In this document: piece by piece, positions 34,997 through 44,088 of the stretch | How positions within the stretch are numbered: the stretch's first letter is position 1 | Layout: every line of letters starts with the position of its first letter | From: Bdellovibrio sp. ArHS | GTDB taxonomy: Bacteria; Bdellovibrionota; Bdellovibrionia; Bdellovibrionales; Bdellovibrionaceae | Direction of reading: 5' to 3' | Length of the DNA: 64,000 bases | NCBI RefSeq assembly: GCF_000786105.1 | Contig: NZ_JTEV01000011.1 | Coordinates: 1-64,000, forward strand | Made by a program: the position numbers and the translations under genes | The notes under the pieces: generated by a model | What the model was told of the DNA's origin: nothing | Seen by the model: only the letters and a program-made list of their open reading frames with translations | Databases searched by the model: none

Positions 34997-35683
34997 TTAG
35001 ACATCAAGTTTGATCAGCCCCAACCAAAAAGGAGCTTCAGGATCTTCTTGAATCATTTTTGTCGTGACTGCCCCAAGTTCTGCGGGTTCAGCCTGAGAAG
35101 TCCACAGCGACGTCGCAATCGAGGTGCTTGCCAAAAGAACCAGACGATCCCCGTCGTTCACGAGGGTGTGGCCACATTGAATGGAACACGTCGGTTCTAG
35201 CCCCAAAAGTTGGGCTGGCAGCGGTGGTAATTTTTCGTCTGGTTCGACGCACTCACTGGATAAGTCCAACCCTATAGACAAGGGCTGAAGACTTTTGTTT
35301 TTTCGCTGAATTAAAAGACTGGGGCAACCCACCTGAGCCCACGCGATTTGCGAGCCGCGACGGAACAGGGCAAGAATTTCCACCCCTGAAAAATACTCCA
35401 TCTTGTTTTCGCCACGATAAAGAATGTCATTGGCAATCAAGATACCGGTTCTGACGTAATTGACTTCGTCTGTCAGGCAACTCAGGAACTCAAACGGCGA
35501 CGTCACTTCGACGTCGGATTTAGCTGCACTGACATACTTAACGACTTCATCCAAAGCCCTTTGCGCATGTTCTGGCTGCCCCCAAGAAGTGGCAATGACG
35601 ATCAACGAGCCATCCTCTTCCTGATGTACCAGGGGTTTGGGGCGAAGGATCTTTGTGCTGTAGGATCTTTCTTGCAGCTTCAC
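34997..35683 (-). CDS. PP2C-fold protein lacking metal-binding aspartates
   Basis: 228 residues from a GTG that shares one base with the stop of the FHA-FHA gene (TAGTG). The middle and end follow PP2C phosphatase strands: GVEILALFRRGSQIAWAQVG, then LQPLSIGLDLS, then NDGDRLVLLAS. In active PP2C enzymes those strands continue as VGDS and SDG; here they read VGCPS and STS, so the metal aspartates are missing. It is therefore a candidate pseudophosphatase, perhaps an inhibitor, scaffold or phospho-binding partner of the FHA proteins encoded in the same operon. The family assignment is inference from pattern. Confidence 0.7.
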   Translation of the reverse strand: MKLQERSYSTKILRPKPLVHQEEDGSLIVIATSWGQPEHAQRALDEVVKYVSAAKSDVEVTSPFEFLSCLTDEVNYVRTGILIANDILYRGENKMEYFSGVEILALFRRGSQIAWAQVGCPSLLIQRKNKSLQPLSIGLDLSSECVEPDEKLPPLPAQLLGLEPTCSIQCGHTLVNDGDRLVLLASTSIATSLWTSQAEPAELGAVTTKMIQEDPEAPFWLGLIKLDV

Positions 35684-37719
35684 TAAAGAGCTCCGTATTT
35701 CTTCAATTTGATGTAAGCTTTTTTATAATATTCCCCATCGGGAATATCGAGCTCCAGAATTTTTCGCCACTTGTCTTTTGCGCCCGCCTTGGATTCTCCA
35801 CCATCAACGTTACCAAAACTTTCCTCAAGAATTCCCTCTTGATAAATCGTCATCATCTGCTTACGCAGCTCCGTAGTATAACGTTCGATCTTTTCGGGAA
35901 GGTCTGGGTTCGTCGGGTCCATCACGCGAGCTTTACGCAATGACAAGATGGCGCCTTTTATGTTCTGGGCCTGATAATACTTTTCCGCCTCGCTTTGTAA
36001 CGTTGCCGTCTTGGAGTTCATCATTTGTCGGATCGAAGCGATGTTTCTTTTCGCCTGTCCCTTAAACCCGTTGGGGTCCGGCAAGGACGATGCAATGACA
36101 CGCTCGTAAGCGGCAATGGCATCCAAAGGTTTTCCTTTTTTGTGAACATTCTCAGCGCTCGTATAAATAGCGCGCAGCTTGGACACCTGCGTCTGATAGG
36201 CCATTCTTTCGGCAGCCTTCGCATCCCTTTGGGTCGTGATACTTTCCACCTGCATTTTCAAATCCACGATTTTAGGATGTTCGGGATTGAATTGCATAAC
36301 ATCACTTAAACACTCCTCCATCTCTGGCAGAGTGATATCCGGATTGACCTTCTTCTGGCATTCCGCCGCGACTTTTTGAATTTTCTCTTCTGTCTCTATC
36401 TTCGCTTTTTCAATCTGTTCTTGGCGACGTTGTTGCTCTTGAATAAAGATCGCTTCTTTTGAAAGACGTTCGATCTCGCGAATGTCTTCATAATCCGGCA
36501 CCAGTTCTTGAATCTTGACGATTTCATCCTGCGCTAACTGATATTTCCCCTGCATATACAGATTCTTGGCGTCTTTATAGCGCTGACGAACCAGAGCCTG
36601 CTTCTCGGGGGGAAGTTTGTTGAATATCTCAAGCGGAGATCCAGGCAAACTTATAGCGCCCGGTTGAGGCGCCGGAGGTTTCGCAGAGTTGTCGCCGCTA
36701 AAGAAGTACGCCAAAGCCAGCAAGGCCACTGCGCCCGCGATGATTTTTGGGCGATTTTTCTGGAAATCAAACTTTCCAGGTGCTGGAGTGGGAGCTGGCA
36801 TCGGCGCCCCAGGATACTGCATCGGCGGCTGATACGGCATAGGCGCCATAGCACCCTGATAAGGCATCAACTCATGGTGTTGCTGCTGATACTCCATCGG
36901 CAAGGCCTCGCTCCCCACCTGCACCAATGGATTTGGCGGCGGAACATTGACAAGCTCAAGACGACTTTGAAAACCGGCATCATGCAACTCGAAATACAAA
37001 TAATTCGTCAGAACACTGATCGCGTCCCCAGAACGAATGGGCGTAGGCTCGCTGGAAGAAATCGGATTTCCATTCAGCAAAGTGCCATTGACGCTGCCCA
37101 GATCAATAATCACATATTGAGAACCCGCGCGGCGAATTTCAAACTGACGTCGACTGACTCGTTGGTCACGAATTTGAATATGACAAGAAGATTCCCGTCC
37201 AGCGACCCATGACTCGCCAGCATCAAGACGAATCAGCTCTTTCGCTTCATTGTTTTGGCCATCCATGATTTTGATGTAGGCCACTTGTGGAGCCACACCA
37301 ATCACAGTCTTTTCTTCGCTGCCGCCAAACCCATCCGAACTTTCTCCGGGAACGGCTGGTAGATTCGCAGAAGTGCCACTGTATTCGGGCGCCGGTGGCG
37401 CGACGGATTCATCCGATGTGGCCGATGCAGTTGCCATATACTCAAATTCATAAGGAGAAATCACAAATTGACTGCCGTGATCTAAAGTGAACTGTTGAGT
37501 TTGTTCCCCATTGTAAGTCACATCTCCATAGCGGGAGATGACGTCCACGGTCCATGCACCATTGACGAAAGACACCTTAAAGTGTTCGCGAGAAATACCC
37601 TTTTCGGGTTGCAGAACAATATCACAGTCTTCTTTACGACCGGCGATGTACGTGCGGTCTTCAGCAAGCTGGATATCATAAACTGGTTTGCCTCGAAGGC
37701 GGACTTTAAGGCGGGCCAT
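35683..37719 (-). CDS. Membrane protein with two FHA domains and periplasmic repeats
   Basis: 678 residues. FHA-1 (~1-95) has IAGRKEDCD and ISREHF; FHA-2 (~145-245) has VAGRESSCH, VSRRQF (the conserved His is replaced by Gln) and SVNGTLLNG. A Pro/Met/Gln-rich linker (~270-320) leads to one transmembrane helix (~328-345, IIAGAVALLALAYFF). The rest is helical, TPR-like and charged (KNLYMQGKYQLAQDEI, ENVHKKGKPLDAIAAYE, YYQAQNIKGAILSLRKA). The FHA side is expected in the cytoplasm and binds phosphothreonine peptides; the repeats then lie in the periplasm. The start overlaps the stop of the preceding gene by one base (TAATG). Confidence 0.9.
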   Translation of the reverse strand: MARLKVRLRGKPVYDIQLAEDRTYIAGRKEDCDIVLQPEKGISREHFKVSFVNGAWTVDVISRYGDVTYNGEQTQQFTLDHGSQFVISPYEFEYMATASATSDESVAPPAPEYSGTSANLPAVPGESSDGFGGSEEKTVIGVAPQVAYIKIMDGQNNEAKELIRLDAGESWVAGRESSCHIQIRDQRVSRRQFEIRRAGSQYVIIDLGSVNGTLLNGNPISSSEPTPIRSGDAISVLTNYLYFELHDAGFQSRLELVNVPPPNPLVQVGSEALPMEYQQQHHELMPYQGAMAPMPYQPPMQYPGAPMPAPTPAPGKFDFQKNRPKIIAGAVALLALAYFFSGDNSAKPPAPQPGAISLPGSPLEIFNKLPPEKQALVRQRYKDAKNLYMQGKYQLAQDEIVKIQELVPDYEDIREIERLSKEAIFIQEQQRRQEQIEKAKIETEEKIQKVAAECQKKVNPDITLPEMEECLSDVMQFNPEHPKIVDLKMQVESITTQRDAKAAERMAYQTQVSKLRAIYTSAENVHKKGKPLDAIAAYERVIASSLPDPNGFKGQAKRNIASIRQMMNSKTATLQSEAEKYYQAQNIKGAILSLRKARVMDPTNPDLPEKIERYTTELRKQMMTIYQEGILEESFGNVDGGESKAGAKDKWRKILELDIPDGEYYKKAYIKLKKYGAL

Positions 37720-38867
37720 TAGAATCTACCCTCCAAGTTTAAAGTACACTCTTCATAGAACTGCTTGGCTTCCTTAAAGGAAGGATCGTCTTTACGATTT
37801 TGCAGCATCGTCATCACATTTTGATAATTGGATTGGCACATCCGCCAATTCTTCTTCTCTCTGTAACGATTGCCCTGAATCATATTAAATTTAACCAACT
37901 CATCAAACTTGATCTTAGATAAATGATAATAGCGTTTTGCCAACTCGTTGTCAGGGTCCAGATTAAGAACGACCTGAAAGGCTTCTCGAGCACGGGCGTA
38001 CTGACCTTGCTGAAAGTCTCGGAAGCCCTTGATAAAGTTTTCTTGCGCTCGACGGTACTGAATAGAATCATACTTCTCTTTTTTTATCGTTAAAAGCTCT
38101 TGGGAACGCTTTTCCGCATCCATCACGTCCTGCATGCTGATCGAACTGGTGCGAATAGCATTCGGATCTTTTTTTCCCTTATTGCCAGAGGACGAAAAGA
38201 ACCACCATCCCACCAACGCAACTATGGCAATGATGCCATAAAAGCGAACTTTAGGATTCGCTAACGGCCCTCCGCCCGCAGCGCGAGGCCCAGAACCTGG
38301 CATCGGGCCAGCCCCAGGAGGCGGCGGTTGATAACCGCCATAGCCCATGGGTTGCGCCGGTGGCATTCCCTGCGCAGGCATCGTCGGCAAACCCTGACCG
38401 TAAGGCATACTGGAATTTGCGGTCGGCATCGGGCGCGGCGGCATTTGCGGCTTCGGTATCTGCGCAGTCGGAGCCGGTGCTGGCGTTAAAATCGACGCTG
38501 TCGGTGACGCCAACGGCGCCGATTGTGAAACCGACGGCGGCAGTTCCGCTTGAAAGCGAATTTCTGTATCACCAATCTGAATCACCGAATCATTGTTAAT
38601 GATTTCGGACTGAATGCTTTGGCCATTGACCAAAACAAAATTTTTCTGACTTAGATTGACGATCACAAACTCGTGACCCGAGCGTTGCTTGATCTCTGCG
38701 TGTTGTCGACTGGTGCGCGGATCACTGGAAAGAACGATGTCGTTTTCAGGACCGCGACCGATTGTGACGGACCCCTTTGCAAAGGTGGACTTCAACCCCG
38801 CATGGGGACCTTTCGTCACTTCAATACTGAATTTCAAAGCATCTTTCACTTGAGGGGCCGCGCTCAT
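37719..38867 (-). CDS. Membrane protein with one FHA domain and TPR-like tail
   Basis: 382 residues. FHA domain ~10-105 (VTIGRGPENDI, TSRQHAEI, LVNGQSI; the NGT triplet is altered). A long Pro/Met/Gly-rich linker (~110-205) precedes one transmembrane helix (~208-228, GIIAIVALVGWWFF). The last ~150 residues are TPR-like (ENFIKGFRDFQQGQYARAREAF, NRYREKKNWRMCQSNY). It is a shorter version of the neighbour at 35683 with the same order of parts. Start and stop each overlap a neighbour by one base, so translation is coupled throughout. Confidence 0.9.
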   Translation of the reverse strand: MSAAPQVKDALKFSIEVTKGPHAGLKSTFAKGSVTIGRGPENDIVLSSDPRTSRQHAEIKQRSGHEFVIVNLSQKNFVLVNGQSIQSEIINNDSVIQIGDTEIRFQAELPPSVSQSAPLASPTASILTPAPAPTAQIPKPQMPPRPMPTANSSMPYGQGLPTMPAQGMPPAQPMGYGGYQPPPPGAGPMPGSGPRAAGGGPLANPKVRFYGIIAIVALVGWWFFSSSGNKGKKDPNAIRTSSISMQDVMDAEKRSQELLTIKKEKYDSIQYRRAQENFIKGFRDFQQGQYARAREAFQVVLNLDPDNELAKRYYHLSKIKFDELVKFNMIQGNRYREKKNWRMCQSNYQNVMTMLQNRKDDPSFKEAKQFYEECTLNLEGRF

Positions 38868-40537
38868 TACGAACCTCCCTCAGTTGGTGAAACTGTGACG
38901 ATGTAATAGTCTATCTCTTGACCACTGGAACACATTGCCTGACAGCTTAAAATACACAGATGCCCGCTGAACTCAAGTTGATCAGTGTGAATGGCGCGTG
39001 GATTTTCCCGCGTGCGCGCCAAAAGACCATCAAGATTCTGCTGAAGAGCCGCATCGGGAATTGTATTAAACATTTGCCCCTGAAGCTGCGCCACTTCCGC
39101 ATGCGCCACCTGAGCAAAAGAGGCACTGCATGCGATAATTCGACCTTCTCGTGAAATGGCGATGGAAGGAAAGCCAATCAACTGAACCAGATTTTCCGCC
39201 TCACCATCTTTATTCATGAAACCCGCAGCCCCCGGCCCCCCACTGTCAGATTCACCGTGAATATAGCGAGTCAGAAGACTGTTGATGTTGCCAATCAATG
39301 CCTGAAGTGCAGGGAATTGAAAATTCACTTCGGTATTGTCTTTCTTCTCTCTCATGGCTGTATCTAATTGCGCATTTAAAGTAACAATCGGATATTCAAT
39401 CAGCTTGTACATGAAGAAATAAATAAGCAATCCCACCAGCGACGCGATCACCAAAGTTTGCATGAACAGACTGATGGCCCTGCCGTCATCGAAAGCCAGA
39501 CTTCCAATATCATAAAGAACGATGGCATGGGCTTTTACCGCCTGTTCCCCGGTGTTGGGATCAAACAATCCAATCGGAAAACTGGCGCCAATTGTGGACG
39601 AGTCCACTTCCACCGATTGTGGTCGCATTTCTGTGCGTGCCTTATGCACAAAGGGTAAATCCGGTGTCGTTCCCGCCCGGGTCGCCGGCGCCAGAATCAT
39701 CCCATCAGATTGCTGAACAATAAGAACTTGCTTCACGCCATCTTCGGCTTCCGCTGCATTCGTACTTAAAGACGAATAACTGTTTTGCAAAAGAGCCGCT
39801 TGATTGATCGTGGCCAACGTACGCGCTATGGAAGCCGCCCGACGCTTACTTTCACTCACGATGCTAGCCCGGGTGATTGCCACCATCGGAATCATCGATA
39901 ACAAAGTCGTCGAAAAAATAAATAGAGCCACGAAACCCAGTAAGACCAGTTTCAACTCGAGGAACTGTGGCAGCTTGTAAACACCAGGCAAAGCCACACG
40001 ATCTAAATAGTCATTGACCTTATCCAACAACCCTTTGAATCCGCCTTGTTGGTAAGCGGGCGCCGGTGCTGGGCCGGGAGCGGCTCCAGGCATTGCGCCC
40101 ATGGGTTGAGGCATTCCGTGAGGCATTCCCATCTGTTGTGGCAGGCCCATTTGTTGTGGCATTTGCGGCGCGGCTCCTCCTCCGTAATAAGGCATCGGCG
40201 CAGGAACACCCTGACCTGCCTGAGAACGAGGTGCCTGTGGTCGCGCCTCCGGAGCCGGAATAACATCCACCAAAATATCGTGAATACCCAGCTTATCACC
40301 CAATCTCATGATACCGTTTTGAATACGAATACCATTAAGATAAGTTCCGTTACTGGATTTCAAATCTGTGATAACAATTTTTTCTTTAAAGACGGCAACT
40401 TCAGTGTGCTCCTTAGAAACACCGGGCGACACCAACTTAATGTCACATTGTGGAGCACGGCCGATGAGGTTTTTCCCCATCTTCAGCTCCACAATCTGTC
40501 CTGCCTGAGGGCCGGTTAAAATTCTAAGCGCCCACAT
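38867..40537 (-). CDS. FHA-domain membrane sensor with HAMP/PAS-like region
   Basis: 556 residues from ATG 40537 (GGGAG upstream; an ATG at 40555 is less well placed). FHA domain ~1-95 is canonical (LIGRAPQCD, VSKEHTEV, SSNGTYLNG). A Pro/Gln/Met/Gly linker, a first transmembrane helix (~197-222), a periplasmic segment (~225-345), a second helix (~350-372) and a HAMP-like stretch follow. The C-terminus (~435-550) is PAS-like (IGFPSIAISREGRIIACS). No kinase, cyclase or methyl-accepting domain follows, so output must be through protein contacts. Its start lies inside the end of the DUF192 gene. Confidence 0.88.
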   Translation of the reverse strand: MWALRILTGPQAGQIVELKMGKNLIGRAPQCDIKLVSPGVSKEHTEVAVFKEKIVITDLKSSNGTYLNGIRIQNGIMRLGDKLGIHDILVDVIPAPEARPQAPRSQAGQGVPAPMPYYGGGAAPQMPQQMGLPQQMGMPHGMPQPMGAMPGAAPGPAPAPAYQQGGFKGLLDKVNDYLDRVALPGVYKLPQFLELKLVLLGFVALFIFSTTLLSMIPMVAITRASIVSESKRRAASIARTLATINQAALLQNSYSSLSTNAAEAEDGVKQVLIVQQSDGMILAPATRAGTTPDLPFVHKARTEMRPQSVEVDSSTIGASFPIGLFDPNTGEQAVKAHAIVLYDIGSLAFDDGRAISLFMQTLVIASLVGLLIYFFMYKLIEYPIVTLNAQLDTAMREKKDNTEVNFQFPALQALIGNINSLLTRYIHGESDSGGPGAAGFMNKDGEAENLVQLIGFPSIAISREGRIIACSASFAQVAHAEVAQLQGQMFNTIPDAALQQNLDGLLARTRENPRAIHTDQLEFSGHLCILSCQAMCSSGQEIDYYIVTVSPTEGGS

Positions 40538-40874
40538 AAAGTTGATCTCCCACACTGACTTTCGTTTTGCTGACAGTGCCCGCTGCCATTTCGATCACCG
40601 AGCTGGCTCCCCACACAGGAAATACCAGGCGCCCGGGTCGAACATCTTCGTAGATGGCTTTCACCTTCAGGTTTTTATCCACGAAAACACAATCAATCGG
40701 AAACTGCATAAAGAACGTGTGAATACTATTGCACCGAAGAATCCATAAAGCTTCTTCGCCAGGCAACGAAGCACGTCCTAAAAGTCCCTTACCACGTGAC
40801 CAAAAAGTTTTAGCGACTTTCAGATCCGGAATTAAAGTTTGATTTGTCGTTTTGTTAATCAAAGCTGCCATCAT
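40524..40874 (-). CDS. DUF192 family protein
   Basis: 116 residues, nearly all DUF192 (COG1430): FWSRGKGLLGRASL, LRCNSIHTFFMQFPID, VFVDKNLKVKAIYEDV and PGRLVFPVWGASSVIEMAAG. The family role is not established. Many members have a signal peptide; this one does not. It sits two bases after the TadC-like gene and overlaps the FHA/PAS gene by 14 bases, so it belongs to that operon. DUF192 genes are often found near Tad/Flp pilus genes in other bacteria. Confidence 0.9.
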   Translation of the reverse strand: MMAALINKTTNQTLIPDLKVAKTFWSRGKGLLGRASLPGEEALWILRCNSIHTFFMQFPIDCVFVDKNLKVKAIYEDVRPGRLVFPVWGASSVIEMAAGTVSKTKVSVGDQLYVGA

Positions 40875-40876
40875 CT

Positions 40877-41785
40877 TTATTTCCCGCCGTACATAAAGGA
40901 AACCGCCACCGGTCCAAAGACGATAATGAAAACCGCTGGCAAAATAAACATCATCAAAGGAATCAAAATCGTTTGCGAAGCCTTGGCCCCGGCTTTTTCC
41001 GCGCGCACGAATCTTTCCAGGCGCATTTGCACGGATTGATCTTTCAAGACTTGAGAAATACTGGCGCCCGTCGACTCTGCATCCACAAGAACCGCGACGA
41101 AACTGGTGATCTCGTTCATATCCAGGCGTTCCGACATATCTTTCAAAGCCTGAGTTTTTGAAGCACCGATTTTAATATCTTTAAGAACAGTTCCCAATTC
41201 ATCCGCCAGCACACTTTCTGTCCCTTGCGCTTTATCCACGATCTTTTGAATTGCAGAGAAAAAGTCCAAACCGGCTTCCACGGAAAGGGCTAAAAGATCA
41301 ATGAAGAACGGAAGGTCCGCACGCACCGAAAGCTCACGACGTTTCTTTTCCCCTTTGGCGTGAATCTGGGGAAGATAAAATCCAATAAGCCCAACCCCGA
41401 CCAACATGGGAGCCGGCAAACCCAACTGCAACGAGAAGTTCATGATCAAAAGAAAGATCGGAAACATCACGCCCCAAAGAAGCTGTAAGCCAATAAATTC
41501 ATCTTCATTCAATTCAGCAGAAAGGCCCGAAGTTTTAATATATTTGCGCACACGCTTGCGATAACCTTCGCTGCGAATTCTTAAGGCATGCTGTAATGTG
41601 AATTGGTGTACCAAAGGACGCGAAAAGTTGATGATCGCGTTTTTGGACTTCACCGGCTCATCATTGTTGGCCCACGAAAGCTGCTGCTTGTCGGTGTTGC
41701 TTGCGAAAATAGAATTAACAAAGAGAAACACCGCCACTCCCGCGAGCAGCAAGCCAAGAATCAACATTAATTCTGCGCTTCCCAT
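40877..41785 (-). CDS. TadC-like type II secretion F-domain protein
   Basis: 302 residues: one helix at the N-terminus (LMLILGLLLAGVAVFLFV), two more near 105-145, a T2SSF cytoplasmic domain at ~165-275 (LPFFIDLLALSVEAGLDFFSAI, SFVAVLVDAESTGASISQVL) and a last helix at ~280-300. This matches TadC, one of the two inner-membrane platform proteins of Tad/Flp pilus systems. AGAGG lies six bases before the ATG. No TadA ATPase, TadB, flp pilin or secretin is found in this window, so it is the first gene of the FHA operon. The partner TadB-like protein may be encoded elsewhere. Confidence 0.88.
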   Translation of the reverse strand: MGSAELMLILGLLLAGVAVFLFVNSIFASNTDKQQLSWANNDEPVKSKNAIINFSRPLVHQFTLQHALRIRSEGYRKRVRKYIKTSGLSAELNEDEFIGLQLLWGVMFPIFLLIMNFSLQLGLPAPMLVGVGLIGFYLPQIHAKGEKKRRELSVRADLPFFIDLLALSVEAGLDFFSAIQKIVDKAQGTESVLADELGTVLKDIKIGASKTQALKDMSERLDMNEITSFVAVLVDAESTGASISQVLKDQSVQMRLERFVRAEKAGAKASQTILIPLMMFILPAVFIIVFGPVAVSFMYGGK

Positions 41786-41814
41786 TTATGCCTCTTTGTG
41801 TTCAAGTAAATCTC

Positions 41815-42429
41815 ATGACACCACTTCAACTTGTTTTGGCATCCGAGTCGCCACGTCGTCGGGCACTTCTTAAAGAAGCAGGCTTCGACTTTGACGTGGT
41901 TCCAGTTAAAGTATCGGAAATTCCTAACAAAAACCTGAATGCAAACGACCAAATTTTGGATATTGCTAGACGTAAAGCCAGAGCGGCCTTCGAAGTCCTG
42001 AAGGTCGATCGCAAAGCTCCCTTTATCGTCTTAACGGCTGACACTGAAGTGATCTTTGGCGGAGGCCCCCTCGGAAAACCCCAGGACAAAGACGACGCTT
42101 ATCGCATTTTAAAACTTTTGTCGGGGCGCTTTCACGAAGTGATCACCGGAGTTTGCGTTATCAATAGTGAAACCGGCCTGGAATTTTCTCAAACTGAGAC
42201 AACCCAGATCTACTTTAAACACCTTCAAGACCAGGAAATCTGGGACTACATAAATACGGGTGAACCCATGGACAAAGCAGGAGCTTACGGCATCCAGGGA
42301 CGGGGTGGAGATTTTGTCGAAAAATATGTGGGACCCTTCGACAATGTGGTTGGTCTCCCTATGGATCTTGTAAAAATTTTGCTGCAAAAAGGTGGCTGGC
42401 CACCCCCTTCTTCAGCCGGTTGTAAATAA
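41815..42429 (+). CDS. maf: Maf-family nucleoside triphosphate pyrophosphatase
   Basis: 204 residues. LASESPRRRALLKEAG is the Maf signature; TADTEVIFGG and GAYGIQGRGGDFVEK are the other conserved parts. Family members hydrolyse modified or canonical NTPs (dTTP/UTP type) to monophosphates. An in-frame ATG at 41788 is possible, but neither start has a good ribosome-binding site. The start lies 29 bases from the divergent TadC-like start, so the two promoters must overlap or lie inside the opposite gene. Confidence 0.93.
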   Translation: MTPLQLVLASESPRRRALLKEAGFDFDVVPVKVSEIPNKNLNANDQILDIARRKARAAFEVLKVDRKAPFIVLTADTEVIFGGGPLGKPQDKDDAYRILKLLSGRFHEVITGVCVINSETGLEFSQTETTQIYFKHLQDQEIWDYINTGEPMDKAGAYGIQGRGGDFVEKYVGPFDNVVGLPMDLVKILLQKGGWPPPSSAGCK

Positions 42430-42519
42430 TTCTGCTCGAACTTTTTTTACCTTAGATCGTTTCGGATTTTTTAGAATATCTGGTACCTTTCGGGGCGCGC
42501 CTACCCGAGGGGGATTCTT

Positions 42520-43362
42520 ATGAACATCCGGTCTGCATCACTTTTACTTTCTACCGCTCTACTTTTTACCGCCTGCACCCAAAACAAAGCCGGCTTAATG
42601 GAGCTTTCTCGTCAAAACACGGCCATCGTCAACGGTACAGCCGCTTTACCTCAAGACTTGGTGACGGCCTCTACGGTAGCGCTCATCGCAGAGTTTGAGG
42701 GCCAGCCCTATTCATTTTGCACAGGCACTCTGATTTCAGAAGATTTGATTCTAACGGCCAGCCACTGTTTGGAATATACAGAAAAGGCTTCTGATGTTTC
42801 TATTTTCTTCGGCGCCACCCTACCCACACAGATGAGCGATGCGCGAATTTTGAAAGTTGCGAACTTCGAAAGACATTCCGGCTATGAAATGATTTATGAT
42901 GACAGCGGTGATCCGGTCACTGCCATCAATGACGTCGCCGTTATTCGCTTGAGCGAAAAAGCTCCGACAGAAAAAGTTGTCACCTCTATTCTTGCACCGG
43001 AAACAGAGCTTAAAGCAGGTCAGTCCTTGCTTCTGGCCGGTTACGGTTTGATTGATGACGTGAAAGGCGTCCGCGCTCAGGGTCTGTACTTTACTTCTGT
43101 TCCGCTGGCTAAGGTGTGGGATACGATTTTAGTCACTGATCAGGGACGTTCGGGCGCTTGCAGCGGGGACTCAGGCGGACCTGCCTTCCTAGAGACCGCA
43201 AACGGACTTGTCGTCGCCGGCGTCACCCGTGGCCCCCACGATAAAGCGACGGATTGTCATTCTTACGGTGAATACACTTATGCCTCTAAGCACAAGCAAT
43301 TCATTTTGGACTCTGCGAAAAAGCTGGGCGCGCAACCTCCTCAATTTGTCGACCTTAAGTAG
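42520..43362 (+). CDS. Trypsin-like serine protease lipoprotein
   Basis: 280 residues with a lipobox (LLFTAC). Mature trypsin fold starting near IVNGTAA, the position where a zymogen would be cleaved. Triad: His in LTASHC, Asp in NDVAVIRL and Ser in GACSGDSGGP. Six bases of spacing and GAGGGGGA precede the ATG. The Asp six residues before the Ser, seen in trypsin specificity, is not clear here. It probably acts at the outer membrane surface. It differs from the soluble protease at 1212 in being lipid-anchored and in having GDSGGP instead of GNSGGP. Confidence 0.92.
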   Translation: MNIRSASLLLSTALLFTACTQNKAGLMELSRQNTAIVNGTAALPQDLVTASTVALIAEFEGQPYSFCTGTLISEDLILTASHCLEYTEKASDVSIFFGATLPTQMSDARILKVANFERHSGYEMIYDDSGDPVTAINDVAVIRLSEKAPTEKVVTSILAPETELKAGQSLLLAGYGLIDDVKGVRAQGLYFTSVPLAKVWDTILVTDQGRSGACSGDSGGPAFLETANGLVVAGVTRGPHDKATDCHSYGEYTYASKHKQFILDSAKKLGAQPPQFVDLK

Positions 43363-43384
43363 TCCTTCATGCTAACCTTTGGGC

Positions 43385-44044
43385 ATGGACTTAAAGGCGA
43401 TACAACAGCAAGTGACCCCCGCCCGCATCTTGGCGGTTTCTAAACTTCAACCCGAAGAAAAAATCCGTGCTCTTTATCAGGAAGGGCAGCGGATGTTTGG
43501 CGAAAACTACGTCCAAGAGGCCTTAGATAAAATTGAGCATTTGCAAGACCTACACGATCTGCAGTGGCATCTGATTGGCCATCTTCAAAAGAACAAAGCA
43601 AAGTATGTCGCCGGAAAATTCGCTCTGATTCATTCGGTGGATTCGTTGGAACTTGCGCAGGTCCTGAGTCGGCAATGTGCAACCAAGAACGTTCAGCAAA
43701 ACATTCTGATTCAGGTCAATCTGGCCAAGGAAGAAACAAAGAGCGGTTTTGACAAAGATAGTCTGAAAGAAGCCTGGAACGAGTTGGTGCTTCTTCCCCA
43801 CCTAAAAATAAAAGGTTTTATGACCATGCCGCCATTAACCGAAAACCCCGAGGATGTACGTCCTTACTTTAAGGAGTTGCGCGAGCTCCGAGATCTTCTG
43901 AAGACTCAGACGGATCTGAATCTTCATCCTCTTGATGAGCTGTCAATGGGCACGAGTCACGACTATAGCGTCGCTGTCGAAGAGGGAGCGACAATCCTGC
44001 GTCTTGGGACTATTTTGTTTGGCGAACGCCCCATCAGAAGGTAG
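43385..44044 (+). CDS. PLP-binding homeostasis protein (YggS/PLPBP family)
   Basis: 219 residues, usual length. PLP lysine in ILAVSKLQP; MFGENYVQEA, WHLIGHLQKNK and SMGTSHDYSVAVEEGATILRLG are diagnostic. It binds pyridoxal phosphate and balances vitamin B6 and amino/keto acid pools. The start at 43385 has no strong ribosome-binding site and follows the protease by 22 bases, so it may be read through. It begins a run with proC, divIVA and yggU. Confidence 0.95.
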   Translation: MDLKAIQQQVTPARILAVSKLQPEEKIRALYQEGQRMFGENYVQEALDKIEHLQDLHDLQWHLIGHLQKNKAKYVAGKFALIHSVDSLELAQVLSRQCATKNVQQNILIQVNLAKEETKSGFDKDSLKEAWNELVLLPHLKIKGFMTMPPLTENPEDVRPYFKELRELRDLLKTQTDLNLHPLDELSMGTSHDYSVAVEEGATILRLGTILFGERPIRR

Positions 44045-44088
44045 GATTATTTTAGTCGCAGATATATCAGGCTGCGTTCTGGAGTAAC

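Noticed and set aside
36664-37212. 182-codon plus-strand frame opposite the FHA-FHA gene
   Set aside because: It is antisense to a well-supported FHA protein and is extremely Arg/His-rich, as expected for a shadow frame.
40877-41785. A complete Tad pilus locus
   Set aside because: Only the TadC-like gene is present; the gene on its other side is the divergent maf.
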